Assembly (NCBI GenBank): GCA_031378805.1
Contig: JANNEO010000002.1
Span: 1-64,000, forward strand
Reading direction: 5' to 3'
DNA from: JADCCX01 sp031378805
GTDB taxonomy: Bacteria > Pseudomonadota > Alphaproteobacteria > Rhizobiales > Beijerinckiaceae
Length of the DNA: 64,000 bases
Below are positions 32,288 to 42,221 of this stretch, one piece after another. Positions within the stretch are counted from its first letter, which is position 1, and every line of letters starts with the position of its first letter. The position numbers and the translations under genes are program-made. The notes under the pieces were generated by a model, which worked only from the letters and a program-made list of their open reading frames with translations, made no database searches and was not told where the DNA came from.

Positions 32288-33258
32288 CTGGCAAGCTTGT
32301 GATCGCCGTGCCTTCAAAAGGCCGCCTGCAGGAAAACACCATGGCGTTTTTCAGCCGGGCCGGTTTGACGCTCGCGCAGGAAGGTGGCAGCCGGGATTAT
32401 CGCGGCGTGATCCAGGATATGCCCGGCGTCGAGGTGCTGTTCCTCTCGGCATCCGAGATCGTCGCAAAGCTCGACGCAGGCGATGCTCATTTCGGCGTAA
32501 CGGGCGAGGATCTGATCCGCGAAACGGTGGCGGATGCCGACAGCCGCATCACGCTGTTGTCTCCCCTCGGCTTCGGCCATGCCAATGTCGTGGTGGCGGT
32601 CCCCAAGGGCTGGATCGACGCCAGCACCATGGAGGATCTGGAGGAAATCTCGGCCGATTTCCACAGCGCCCATGGCCGCCGAATGCGGGTGGCCACGAAA
32701 TACGTCAACCTGACCCGGCGCTTCTTCGCGCAGCACGGCGTGGCAGACTACCGGATTGTCGAGAGCCTTGGCGCGACCGAAGGGGCACCGTCATCGGGTA
32801 CGGCCGAGTTCATTGTCGATATCACCACGACCGGAAGCACGCTGGAGGCCAATGCGCTGAAGGTGCTGGATGATGGCGTGATGCTGAAGTCGCAGGCCAA
32901 TCTTGCGGCCTCGCTCCAGGCCGATTGGTCGCCAGAAACGCTCGTGATGGCCAGAGCAGTGCTCGGTCGGCTGTCCGCCGAACAAGCGGCCCGCACGACC
33001 CGAGAACTCATGGTTTCGGCTCCGGCAGCAGCGCTTCATCATCTTTCGGAACTGGCGGTGGCAAACGACGCATTGATCCGTTCATCCCCAGGCACAGCTC
33101 CATTGATCCTGACCATCGAGGCGACCCGATCCGCAAGCCTTTCTTCTCTCATGATCGAAGCGGGTGCCGAGCATGTCAGCGTGACCAGGCAGGACTATGT
33201 TTTCGCCAGCCGTTCCCCGCTGTATGATCGGCTGGAAGACAGCCTGGCACAGCACTAG
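32284..33258 (+). CDS. hisG: ATP phosphoribosyltransferase catalytic subunit HisG, long form
   Basis: First enzyme of histidine synthesis, joining ATP and PRPP. The 324-residue length is that of the long form with a C-terminal ACT-like regulatory extension; HisZ-dependent short enzymes are about 210-230 residues. Catalytic features 'IAVPSKGRLQENTMAFFSRA', 'GVTGEDLIRE', and the PRPP loop 'AEFIVDITTTGSTLEAN' are intact. Coexistence of HisZ with a HisG of this length occurs in Bradyrhizobium and relatives. Strong hairpin 33274-33302 follows. Confidence 0.95.
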   Translation: MTGKLVIAVPSKGRLQENTMAFFSRAGLTLAQEGGSRDYRGVIQDMPGVEVLFLSASEIVAKLDAGDAHFGVTGEDLIRETVADADSRITLLSPLGFGHANVVVAVPKGWIDASTMEDLEEISADFHSAHGRRMRVATKYVNLTRRFFAQHGVADYRIVESLGATEGAPSSGTAEFIVDITTTGSTLEANALKVLDDGVMLKSQANLAASLQADWSPETLVMARAVLGRLSAEQAARTTRELMVSAPAAALHHLSELAVANDALIRSSPGTAPLILTIEATRSASLSSLMIEAGAEHVSVTRQDYVFASRSPLYDRLEDSLAQH

Positions 33259-33273
33259 CACCTGTAGAAAAAG

Positions 33274-33302
33274 CGAGGCCGCCCGGGGGAGGGGCGGCCT
33301 CG
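33274..33302 (+). terminator. strong GC hairpin after hisG
   Basis: CGAGGCCGCCC (33274-33284) pairs perfectly with GGGCGGCCTCG (33292-33302), 7-base loop. No T-run follows on the plus strand, so it may be a Rho-assisted or mRNA-stabilising end rather than a classic intrinsic terminator. The remaining 230 bases to 33531 hold no gene that I can support. Confidence 0.6.
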
Positions 33303-33531
33303 ACAAGTTAGCGATCGAACGGGGGAGGCCCGACCGCTTGGGGGAAGGAAGACCCTTTCGGATCCTCTCTTGAATTATGTCACCCCGCACGTGGCGAACC
33401 AGACGTAAGAATGCGCACGGACAAGCGCGTAGATCACAAAAACGGTTCAACATGGTCCCGGATTCGGGATTGAATTTTTGAAGAGAAACCCTCTGTTTTT
33501 CTGAACATCTGACCCGCAGAGTCACGCGGCA

Positions 33532-34716
33532 TCAGATCACGTTTCGCTCGCGCAGGGGCCGGTTCGCCAGAAGCCGGTTACATCCCAGAGGCGAAAGATC
33601 AAGCGTCTGGTAGTGGCCATGGATCACCAGTTCCGCCAATCCGCGCCCCACGGCGGGCGACTGCTGAAGGCCATGGCCGGAGAAACCCACAGCAAGATAG
33701 CCATTGTCCAGACCCGGCACCTGTCCGATCAGCGCGTTATGATCGAACAGGCACATATCATAGTGCCCGGCCCAGGCCCGACCGGGGCGAATTGCCTCGA
33801 AGGCCGACACCCGGGAGGCCAGCGACGGCCAGATCACATCATCGAACAAGGCCCAATCCACGTCGAAATCCATGGCGTGATCGGTTGAATCCAGATCATC
33901 GGGCGAGAACCCCGCGATGAAGTCACGCCCCTCGGGGCGGACCCAGACACCCGATGTATCGATCAGCAGCGGGAAATGCGGCAGTTCTGTCTGGCAGGTA
34001 AAGGGAAAGACACAGCGCTTCTTGGCATGGACGGGGATGGAGAATCCAATGCTTTGGGCCAACACCCGTGCGCCGGACGCCCCCGCCGTGTTGATGAACG
34101 CACCGCAGCCGATGGCCGAGCCGTCCTCCAGAAGTGCCGCCGTGATTCGCCCTCTCCTAGCTTCGACACCCCTGACCCTTGCCTGTCGGTACGTCACGCC
34201 AAGCGATTGCGCCTTCCTGCGAAAAGCCTGGCACAGGCCATAGCCATCGAACCATCCCTCCCCCGTGCGCCCCCAGCTGCCTGCCGTCAGATCATCCGCG
34301 GCGAGCCAGGGAAAAGCCTGCCGCAGGCCGGCATTGTCATACAGTGCGATATCCGCGCCACGGCTGTTCTGCAGCGCATTGATTTCGCCGAGCAACCCGG
34401 CACCTTCGGCTGTCGCAACGTAGAGATAGCCGCCCTCCTTCAGGCCGACATCGACTTGTGCCCCTTCAACACCCAGATGCTGCTGGATGTTGCGCAGGAA
34501 ATCGATGCCATGGAGCGAGATATCGATGTTCACAGGGGTCGAGAATTGCTGGCGGATCGAGCCTGCTGAGAGCGCTGACGCCGAGCGCTGATAGGTCGGG
34601 TCCGGCTCCACCACCAGCACCCTCAGCCGCCCTGCGGATTGCAGCGCCAGTTGATACGCCGTGGACGACCCCATCACCGCGCCGCCCGCGATCACCACAT
34701 CGAAATGCTCTGTCAT
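33532..34716 (-). CDS. FAD-dependent oxidoreductase (DAO family), candidate L-pipecolate oxidase
   Basis: A 394-residue D-amino-acid-oxidase/sarcosine-oxidase-like flavoprotein. The dinucleotide fold 'DVVIAGGAVMGSSTAYQLAL' is at the N-terminus (Gly-Gly-Ala in place of the usual Gly-Gly-Gly), and 'GFSGHGLQQSPAVGRGLAEL' near the C-terminus contacts FAD as in the glycine-oxidase family. ATG 34716 is used; the longer frame to 34797 has no support. It is transcribed away from an ALDH7-type aldehyde dehydrogenase across a 106-base gap. In Pseudomonas, AmaA (pipecolate oxidase) and AmaB (aminoadipic semialdehyde dehydrogenase) are such a pair, which makes pipecolate a reasonable substrate guess. Confidence 0.85.
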   Translation of the reverse strand: MTEHFDVVIAGGAVMGSSTAYQLALQSAGRLRVLVVEPDPTYQRSASALSAGSIRQQFSTPVNIDISLHGIDFLRNIQQHLGVEGAQVDVGLKEGGYLYVATAEGAGLLGEINALQNSRGADIALYDNAGLRQAFPWLAADDLTAGSWGRTGEGWFDGYGLCQAFRRKAQSLGVTYRQARVRGVEARRGRITAALLEDGSAIGCGAFINTAGASGARVLAQSIGFSIPVHAKKRCVFPFTCQTELPHFPLLIDTSGVWVRPEGRDFIAGFSPDDLDSTDHAMDFDVDWALFDDVIWPSLASRVSAFEAIRPGRAWAGHYDMCLFDHNALIGQVPGLDNGYLAVGFSGHGLQQSPAVGRGLAELVIHGHYQTLDLSPLGCNRLLANRPLRERNVI

Positions 34717-34822
34717 GCCCCGCTGTAAAACAGCTGGGCAGCCACGAAAAGTGCCGAATGCTGATCGGTTCAATCCAACTTTGCGATTGGCTGGCACGAT
34801 GGAAAGGCGCTATTTGGCTGTC

Positions 34823-36370
34823 ATGACCAAAGCACCCAGCGCCAAACCCATTCCGGCTACCACGAAGGAGGCCAACGCCATCCTCAAGCGCCTTGGCGTC
34901 CCAAGGATGGCCTTTGTCAAAGAAGGAGGGTTGGCAGCACATTCTCCCATAACTGGCGAGACCATGGCCCGCGTCCGTGCCGTCACGAAGGATGAAACCA
35001 CGACTATCATCAGCGGGGCGCAGGAGGCCTTCCTCGCGTGGCGTCAGGTGCCCGCTCCCCGCCGTGGCGAACTGGTGCGCCTGCTGGGCGAGGAACTGCG
35101 CCTGGCCAAGGCCGATCTCGGGCGCCTGGTGACGCTCGAGGCGGGCAAGATCACGTCGGAGGGCCTGGGCGAAGTGCAGGAGATGATCGACATCTGCGAT
35201 TTCGCGGTCGGCCTGTCGCGTCAACTCCACGGCCTGACCATCGCCACCGAGCGACCGCTGCACCGGATGATGGAGACCTGGCATCCGCTGGGTGTCTGCG
35301 GCGTGATCACAGCCTTCAATTTCCCCGTGGCGGTCTGGGCCTGGAATGCGGCCCTGGCGCTGGTCTGCGGCGATTCCGTGGTGTGGAAGCCGTCCGAGAA
35401 AACCCCGCTGACCGCACTCGCGGTGCAGGCCATTTTCGACCGTGCCGCCAACCGCTTCGGCGATGCCCCCAAGGGCCTGTCGCAACTGATCATGGGTGGT
35501 GCGGACATCGGCGCAACGCTTGTCGAAGACAAGCGCATTGCCATCCTCTCCGCGACTGGCTCCACCGCCATGGGCCGCAAGGTGGCCCCGAAACTGGCCG
35601 AGCGCTTCGCCCGCAGCATCCTGGAACTCGGTGGCAACAACGCCGCCATCGTGGCCCCAAGTGCCGATCTTGATCTGGCGCTCCGGGGCATCGCCTTCGC
35701 CGCCATGGGCACAGCGGGCCAGCGCTGCACCACCTTGCGACGGCTGTTCGTCCACGATGACATCTACGACACACTCGTGCCCAGGCTGCGAAAGGCTTAT
35801 GGCTCCGTCACCATCGGCGATCCCCGCGCAACCAGCACGCTGATCGGTCCGCTGATCGACCAGCAGGCGTTCGACGCCATGCAGAAAGCCCTTTTCGACG
35901 CCAGGCGCCAGGGCGGCCAGGTCACCGGCGGCTCCCGCGTGCTGGACAAGGTCAATCCGGATTCCTTCTACGCCGAGCCCGCACTGGTCGAGATGCCGAA
36001 GCACGACGGCCCTGTGCTGCACGAGACCTTCGCGCCCATCCTCTACGTCATGCGGTACAAATCCATCGAAGACGCCATCGCCATGCAGAACGCGGTGGCC
36101 GCCGGCCTCTCCTCCTCCATCTTCACCCGCGACATCCGCGAGGCGGAGCTGTTCCTATCGTCCACGGGATCGGATTGCGGCATCGCCAATGTCAATATCG
36201 GGCCATCGGGCGCGGAAATCGGCGGAGCTTTCGGCGGCGAGAAGGAAACCGGCGGCGGGCGCGAGGCAGGCTCCGACAGCTGGAAGGCGTATATGCGGCG
36301 GGCTACCAACACGGTGAATTATGGTGCCGCGCTGCCGCTGGCGCAGGGTGTGATGTTTGATGTGGGATAA
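34823..36370 (+). CDS. amaB: alpha-aminoadipic semialdehyde / piperideine-6-carboxylate dehydrogenase (ALDH7)
   Basis: A 515-residue NAD-dependent aldehyde dehydrogenase of the ALDH7 branch. The cofactor-binding 'WHPLGVCGVITAFNFPVAVW', the general base Glu in 'SILELGGNNAAI', and the catalytic Cys in 'MGTAGQRCTTLRRLFV' are present. 'ELGGNNA' and 'GQRCTT' are ALDH7-type versions. ALDH7 oxidises aminoadipic semialdehyde in lysine and pipecolate breakdown, matching the divergent FAD oxidase. ATG 34823 gives the normal family length; ATG 34799 would add eight residues. A 16-base hairpin follows the stop. Confidence 0.9.
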   Translation: MTKAPSAKPIPATTKEANAILKRLGVPRMAFVKEGGLAAHSPITGETMARVRAVTKDETTTIISGAQEAFLAWRQVPAPRRGELVRLLGEELRLAKADLGRLVTLEAGKITSEGLGEVQEMIDICDFAVGLSRQLHGLTIATERPLHRMMETWHPLGVCGVITAFNFPVAVWAWNAALALVCGDSVVWKPSEKTPLTALAVQAIFDRAANRFGDAPKGLSQLIMGGADIGATLVEDKRIAILSATGSTAMGRKVAPKLAERFARSILELGGNNAAIVAPSADLDLALRGIAFAAMGTAGQRCTTLRRLFVHDDIYDTLVPRLRKAYGSVTIGDPRATSTLIGPLIDQQAFDAMQKALFDARRQGGQVTGGSRVLDKVNPDSFYAEPALVEMPKHDGPVLHETFAPILYVMRYKSIEDAIAMQNAVAAGLSSSIFTRDIREAELFLSSTGSDCGIANVNIGPSGAEIGGAFGGEKETGGGREAGSDSWKAYMRRATNTVNYGAALPLAQGVMFDVG

Positions 36371-36386
36371 AGGCAGGTGAATAGGC

Positions 36387-36427
36387 CGTCGCTTCCCTTC
36401 TCGACCAACTGGAGAAGGGAAGCGACG
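36387..36427. terminator. 16-base perfect inverted repeat downstream of the ALDH7 gene
   Basis: CGTCGCTTCCCTTCTC (36387-36402) pairs perfectly with GAGAAGGGAAGCGACG (36412-36427), a 9-base loop between. It lacks a T-run, and the CTTCTC/GAGAAG words match hairpins at 39102, 39207 and 41103, so it may belong to the same intergenic repeat family while acting as a transcript end. The remainder of the 240-base gap to 36610 is featureless. Confidence 0.65.
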
Positions 36428-36610
36428 CGTGTCAACCACCCCATCCCAACGTCCCGAATGGTCTGACAACCTCACCTTTCGCCCCGCACCCCCCTTGACC
36501 TCCATCACCATCCATCGTCCATTGTCCGCCCCCACGGCAGTTCGCCGTGCAACGAGAACAAATGCGATGCGGCGGCATTGAGTGACCGTCGCGGAGGAAA
36601 GACGAAAACG

Positions 36611-37666
<1,056 letters not shown>

Positions 37667-37757
37667 GCAAACGGCTGTACTAATATCGTCAGATCAACAC
37701 CGGGTGGATGGCGCAAACAAGAACGATAGCCATCGGCCCATAACGGGAGGAAGACCA

Positions 37758-39080
37758 ATGATGAACTTCAATCGGCGTTCACTGCTCAAGGGCGGCGCGG
37801 CACTGGGCGCTGTCAGCGCCACCGGCTTCGGCGAATGGGCCAAGGCCTGGGCGCAGGCCAACACCTGGAAGCCCGAGGCCAATGCTTCGCTGCAATTGCT
37901 GCGCTGGAAACGCTTCATCCAGGCGGAAGAAGACGGCTTTATGGTGCTGGTCGACGCATTCACCAAGGCAACAGGCGTCAAGGTGACAGTGATCAACGAA
38001 TCGCTCGATGACGTGCAGCCCAAGGCCTCCGTCGCAGCCAACACCAACCAAGGGCCGGATCTGTTCTGGGGCCTGTATTCGCTGCCTCACCTGTTCCCGA
38101 CGAAGTGCATGGATGTATCGGATGTAGCGACCTATCTCGGAGGCAAGTATGGCGGATGGGCACCGACAGCCGAGACCTACGGCAAGAGCGGCGGAAAATG
38201 GATAGCCATTCCCGTTGCCTACAACGCAAACGTGATCAACTATCGCCAGAGCATGATCGAGAAGGCCGGTTTCAAATCCATTCCCAAGGATACAGCCGGG
38301 TTCCTGGAGCTGATGAAGGGCCTGAAGGCAAAATCCGTCGGCGGCGGCTTCGCGCTCGGTCGCGCTTCGGGGGATGGCAACGCCTGGGTTCACTGGGCAT
38401 TGTGGGCCAATGGCGGCAACACCGTCGACAAGGATGACAAGGTCATCATCAATTCGGCGGAGACTGCCAAGGCACTGGAATATGCCAAGGAGCTTTATGC
38501 CACCTTCGTGCCGGGAACTGCGGCATGGAACGACGCCTTTAACAACAAGGCCTTCCTGACAGGAGAGATATCGCTGACAAACAACGGTGTTTCGATCTAC
38601 GCGGCTGCAAAGGCTGGTGCAGCGGCAGACCCGAAGATGAAGGAAGTGATGGACGACATGAACCATTCGACCTGGCCTGTCGGCCCTGTCGGAAAGGCAA
38701 CCGAGTTCCACATCGCCTACCCGCTTGTCGCAATGACCTACTCAAAATCCCCGATGGCCTGCAAAGCCTTCATGGCCTTCATGATGGAAGCCGAAAACTA
38801 CGACAAATGGATAGCCAGCGCCGTTGCCTACCTCTCGCATCCGCTGAAAAAATACGATGCCAACCCTGTCTGGACAGCGGACCCGAAATACGCAGTTGCG
38901 AAAACAGCGGCATGGGACACCCTCACAGCGGGCGGCCTCGGCTCAGTCGGCGAACGTGCTGCTGGTGCCCTTGCCGACTTCGTGGTGCTCGATATGTTCG
39001 CAGCGGTCTGCACGGGCCGCGAGGATGTGAAGGGCTCGATTCGGATCGCCGAACGGCAGCTGCAGCGCATCTATCGCTGA
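37758..39080 (+). CDS. carbohydrate-type ABC transporter substrate-binding protein, Tat-exported
   Basis: A 440-residue periplasmic binding protein of SBP family 1. The N-terminus 'MNFNRRSLLKGGAALGAVSA' carries a twin-arginine signal. Later family features include 'WKRFIQAEEDGFMVLVDAFT', 'NTNQGPDLFWG' and 'FNNKAFLTGEISLTNNGVSI'. GGGAGGAAG is a near-ideal ribosome site for ATG 37758 (a second ATG follows at once at 37761). Ligand unknown: the ATPase and permeases suggest sugar or sugar acid, and the adjacent 3-hydroxyisobutyrate-type dehydrogenase fits sugar-acid catabolism. Confidence 0.9.
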   Translation: MMNFNRRSLLKGGAALGAVSATGFGEWAKAWAQANTWKPEANASLQLLRWKRFIQAEEDGFMVLVDAFTKATGVKVTVINESLDDVQPKASVAANTNQGPDLFWGLYSLPHLFPTKCMDVSDVATYLGGKYGGWAPTAETYGKSGGKWIAIPVAYNANVINYRQSMIEKAGFKSIPKDTAGFLELMKGLKAKSVGGGFALGRASGDGNAWVHWALWANGGNTVDKDDKVIINSAETAKALEYAKELYATFVPGTAAWNDAFNNKAFLTGEISLTNNGVSIYAAAKAGAAADPKMKEVMDDMNHSTWPVGPVGKATEFHIAYPLVAMTYSKSPMACKAFMAFMMEAENYDKWIASAVAYLSHPLKKYDANPVWTADPKYAVAKTAAWDTLTAGGLGSVGERAAGALADFVVLDMFAAVCTGREDVKGSIRIAERQLQRIYR

Positions 39081-39101
39081 GTTTGGGTCAGCTCCGCCTT
39101 C

Positions 39102-39229
39102 CCCTCTCCCCTTGCGGGAGAGGGTGCATTGCGGAGCAACTCGGTGAGGGGTCGCACTGGCCTCTCAGACTGTGCGATCCCTCATCACTCCGCCATCCGG
39201 CGGATACCTTCTCTCACAAGGGGAGAAGG
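39102..39229. repeat. cluster of intergenic hairpins between binding-protein and permease genes
   Basis: CCCTCTCCC (39102-39110) pairs with GGGAGAGGG (39116-39124), 5-base loop; CCTTCTC (39207-39213) pairs with GAGAAGG (39223-39229). The words resemble the hairpins at 36387 and 41103. In sugar ABC operons, hairpins at this place often protect the abundant binding-protein message and limit downstream permease expression. Confidence 0.6.
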
Positions 39230-39246
39230 AGGAGTGACAACCGACC

Positions 39247-40191
39247 ATGACCACAAACACCCTTAGCGCCCCCAACCGAGAGACCACGGCCTGGGACAGG
39301 CTGCGGGTCAACCGCAATTGGCTTGGTTTCTGGTTCATGTTGCCAGCCATGGCTTTTCTGCTGCTGTTCCTGGCCTATCCGCTGGGCCTGGGCGTCTGGC
39401 TGTCCTTCACCGATACCCGTGTGGGACGCCCCGGTGTGTTCATCGGCCTTGAAAACTATGAATGGGTACTGGGCGACAGAAAATTTCAGGACGCGGTCTT
39501 CAACACCCTATTCTACACAACAATCGCCAGTGTCATCAAATTCGCGGTCGGCCTGTATCTGGCTATTCTGCTGAACAACAACCTGCCCTTCCGCGCGCTC
39601 ATCCGCGCCATCGTTCTGATCCCCTTCATCGTGCCGACGGTGCTGTCGGCCATCGCCTTCTGGTGGATTTTCGATCCGCAATTCTCGGTCATTTCCTGGC
39701 AGCTCAAGCGCTGGGGCTGGATCGACGGCAACATCAACTTTCTGGGCGATGCCTGGAATTCCCGCTGGAGCGTGATTTTTGCCAATGTCTGGCGCGGCGT
39801 GCCGTTCATCGCCATCACGCTGCTTGCCGGCCTGCAGACGGTTTCACCCTCGCTTTATGAGGCCGCAACGCTGGACGGAGCCTCGGGCTGGCAACGCTTC
39901 CGCTATGTGACGTATCCGCTGTTGACACCCATCATTGCGGTGGTGATGACCTTTTCGGTGTTGTTCACCTTCACGGATTTCCAACTGATCAAGGTGCTGA
40001 CCAACGGCGGCCCGGCGGGTGCCACGGAACTGATGGCGACCATGAGCTACAACACCGCGATCCTAGGCGGAAAGATCGGCGAGGGGGCCGCCATATCGAC
40101 CGCCATGATCCCGTTCCTGCTCGCCGCGATCATGATTTCCTGGTTCGGGCTCCAGTCAAAAAAATGGCAACAGGGAGGGTCTGACGCATGA
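39247..40191 (+). CDS. sugar ABC transporter permease (MalF/UgpA-like)
   Basis: A 314-residue inner-membrane permease with about six helices. It starts with a cytoplasmic N-terminus, then 'WFMLPAMAFLLLFLAYPLGL'. The coupling EAA loop is 'YEAATLDGASGWQRFRYVTY' around residue 205, as in CUT1 permeases. It overlaps the second permease by four bases (ATGA). Together they make the translocation pore for the ligand held by the upstream binding protein. Confidence 0.92.
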   Translation: MTTNTLSAPNRETTAWDRLRVNRNWLGFWFMLPAMAFLLLFLAYPLGLGVWLSFTDTRVGRPGVFIGLENYEWVLGDRKFQDAVFNTLFYTTIASVIKFAVGLYLAILLNNNLPFRALIRAIVLIPFIVPTVLSAIAFWWIFDPQFSVISWQLKRWGWIDGNINFLGDAWNSRWSVIFANVWRGVPFIAITLLAGLQTVSPSLYEAATLDGASGWQRFRYVTYPLLTPIIAVVMTFSVLFTFTDFQLIKVLTNGGPAGATELMATMSYNTAILGGKIGEGAAISTAMIPFLLAAIMISWFGLQSKKWQQGGSDA

Positions 40192-41093
40192 CCGACGCCA
40201 CACTCAAGGCCCCCACCCTTTCCCATGGCAACGATGCCTCGGAAGGCATGAGCTATCTCAACACACTGCCGCGCCAGATCGTCACGGTCTATGTGCCGCT
40301 GCTGATCATCCTGCTTGTCCTGCTGTTCCCATTCTACTGGATGGCAGTGACTGCTGTGAAGCCGAAGGAGCAGTTGCTCGACCTCAACACCTACAGCCCG
40401 TATTTCACGCTCTCGCCCACCTTCGAGCATATCTATGCGCTGATTTTCCAGACGGATTATCCGCTGTGGCTGTGGAACACGATGTTCGTGGCGGTTTCCG
40501 CAACAGTGCTGTCACTCATCGCTTCCACGTTCGCGGCCTATGCCATCACACGCATCCGCTTCAAGGGGGCGCAGGCGCTCGGCGGCATCATCTTCCTGGC
40601 CTATCTGGTGCCGCCGTCGATCCTGTTCATCCCGCTGGCCACCGTGATCTATCAGTATGGTCTGTTCGACACGCCTTTCGCGCTGATCCTGACCTATCCG
40701 ACCATCCTCATCCCGTTCTCGACCTGGCTGCTGATGGGCTATTTCAAGACGATCCCTTATGAGCTGGAGGAATGCGCCTTGATGGATGGGGCGAGCCGCT
40801 GGCAAATCCTGATCCAGATCATCCTGCCATTGGCGATTCCCGGCCTGATCTCGGCGGGCATCTTCTGCCTGACGCTGTGCTGGAACGAGTTCATCTACGC
40901 GCTCACCTTCATCAACACGCACAGCAAGAAGACCGTTCCCGTCGCCATCGTCACGGCCTTCACCGACGGCGACCAGTACCGCTGGGGGTCGCTGATGGCG
41001 GGTGCTCTGGTGGGCTCGCTGCCGCTGGTGATCCTGTACTCGTTCTTCGTGGAGCATTATGTGGCCGCGATGACTGGCGCGGTGAAGGAATAG
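40188..41093 (+). CDS. sugar ABC transporter permease (MalG/UgpE-like)
   Basis: A 301-residue permease, second half of the pore. The first helix reads 'VPLLIILLVLLFPFYWMAVT', followed by the family-typical 'KPKEQLLDLN'. The EAA loop 'ELEECALMDGASRWQILIQI' lies near residue 190 and the protein ends 'VEHYVAAMTGAVKE', the usual MalG-type C-terminus. It overlaps the previous permease and precedes the dehydrogenase by 46 bases, which contain a hairpin. Confidence 0.92.
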   Translation: MTDATLKAPTLSHGNDASEGMSYLNTLPRQIVTVYVPLLIILLVLLFPFYWMAVTAVKPKEQLLDLNTYSPYFTLSPTFEHIYALIFQTDYPLWLWNTMFVAVSATVLSLIASTFAAYAITRIRFKGAQALGGIIFLAYLVPPSILFIPLATVIYQYGLFDTPFALILTYPTILIPFSTWLLMGYFKTIPYELEECALMDGASRWQILIQIILPLAIPGLISAGIFCLTLCWNEFIYALTFINTHSKKTVPVAIVTAFTDGDQYRWGSLMAGALVGSLPLVILYSFFVEHYVAAMTGAVKE

Positions 41094-41102
41094 CTGTCGT
41101 CG

Positions 41103-41126
41103 CCTTCTCCCCCTTTCGGGAGAAGG
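41103..41126 (+). repeat. intergenic hairpin with CCTTCTCCC arms
   Basis: CCTTCTCCC (41103-41111) pairs with GGGAGAAGG (41118-41126), 6-base loop, in the 46-base gap before the dehydrogenase gene. The right arm also supplies its ribosome-binding site (GAAGGAGGAG), so folding could modulate its translation. Same word family as 36387 and 39102. Confidence 0.6.
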
Positions 41127-41139
41127 AGGAGCCTGATCT

Positions 41140-42021
41140 ATGAGCAATCACAAGACACTCGCATTCGTCGGCCTCGGTGCCATGGGCCGACCTATGGCAC
41201 GGCGGCTGTTGGGAGCTCCCAACACGATCGTGCGTGGATTTGACATCAGCCCGTCCTCGCTCGCGGACCTTGTGGCAAGCGGTGGTATCCCCTGCCAGAC
41301 TGCGGCCATCGCCGCAGAGGGCGCGGAGGTGCTGCTGCTGATGGTGGTCAATGCCGAGCAGGCCGAACAAGTGCTGTTCGCGGATAGCGCGGCGAAGGCT
41401 CTGGGCAGTGGCAAGCTCGTCATCCTGATGGCGACCTGCCCGCCGGATCGCGTGAAAGCCATCGGCTTGAAACTCGCCGATATGGGCATTGATTTCCTTG
41501 ATGCGCCGGTGTCCGGTGGCGTGGTCGGAGCGGAGAACGGCACACTGACGATCATGGCGGGCGGTCCGAAGGCGACATTCGAGCGCGCACAACCAATCCT
41601 GCTATGTCTGGGCGACAAACTGCGCCATGTCGGGCTGAACCACGGCGATGGCGCGGCCATGAAAACCGTCAACCAGTTGCTCTGCGGCGTCCATATCGCT
41701 GCAGCCGCCGAATGCGTGGCCTTGGCAGAAAAGCTGGGCCTCGACGGCAAGGCGGTCATCGACATTCTCTCGCAATCCGCTGCCGGTTCGTGGATGCTGG
41801 CCAACCGCGGCCCGCGCATGGTGATGGAGGATCCACCCGTGACCTCCGCCGTCGATATCTTCGTCAAGGACATGGGAATCGTGCTGGCCGCAGGTGAACA
41901 GGCCAAGCTCGGACTGCCGCTCTCGGCGCTGGCCCGCCAGATGTTCCTGCAAGCGTCCGGCATGGGCCTGGGACGCGCCGATGACAGCCAGGTGATCGCG
42001 GTTTACCGGCAGGGGACGTGA
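41140..42021 (+). CDS. NAD(P)-dependent beta-hydroxyacid dehydrogenase
   Basis: A 293-residue member of the 3-hydroxyisobutyrate / tartronate-semialdehyde reductase / L-threonate dehydrogenase family. The N-terminal Rossmann motif 'AFVGLGAMGRPMARRLLGAP' and the substrate loop 'FLDAPVSGGVVGAENGTLTI' are intact, and the catalytic Lys lies in 'GDGAAMKTVNQLL'. It ends the sugar-type ABC operon, so it probably processes the imported compound or a degradation product such as a hydroxy sugar acid. Confidence 0.9.
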   Translation: MSNHKTLAFVGLGAMGRPMARRLLGAPNTIVRGFDISPSSLADLVASGGIPCQTAAIAAEGAEVLLLMVVNAEQAEQVLFADSAAKALGSGKLVILMATCPPDRVKAIGLKLADMGIDFLDAPVSGGVVGAENGTLTIMAGGPKATFERAQPILLCLGDKLRHVGLNHGDGAAMKTVNQLLCGVHIAAAAECVALAEKLGLDGKAVIDILSQSAAGSWMLANRGPRMVMEDPPVTSAVDIFVKDMGIVLAAGEQAKLGLPLSALARQMFLQASGMGLGRADDSQVIAVYRQGT

Positions 42022-42063
42022 CGCAGCGTCCTTCTTGCTTTCCGGGATTGGAGCACAACCCTT

Positions 42064-42186
42064 GTGCGTCCTTCGAGGCTCGCTTCGCTCGCACCTCAGG
42101 ATGAGGAGCTTTGAGACTGGCAAACCTCAAGGCTCCTCATCCTGTGGTGCGACGAAGCGCAAGCGAAGGAGCCTCGAAGGACGCAC
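42064..42186. repeat. large imperfect palindrome, dispersed intergenic repeat family
   Basis: Left arm about 42064-42109 and right arm about 42132-42186 are near reverse complements around a 22-base centre; the outermost words are GTGCGTCCTTCGAGGCT and its complement AGCCTCGAAGGACGCAC. The right arm carries a few extra bases. The core is shared with the nrdR-ribH spacer repeat at 7414-7493. It lies between convergent dehydrogenase and mutM genes, where it may also stop transcription. Confidence 0.8.
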
Positions 42187-42221
42187 AGGCGCGATGCAAT
42201 GGTTGGCAAAAGGGAGTTAGA

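Noticed and set aside
33082..33525. Frame of 147 codons after hisG on the minus strand
   Set aside because: Half is antisense to hisG and the rest crosses the GC hairpin; no ribosome site or family.
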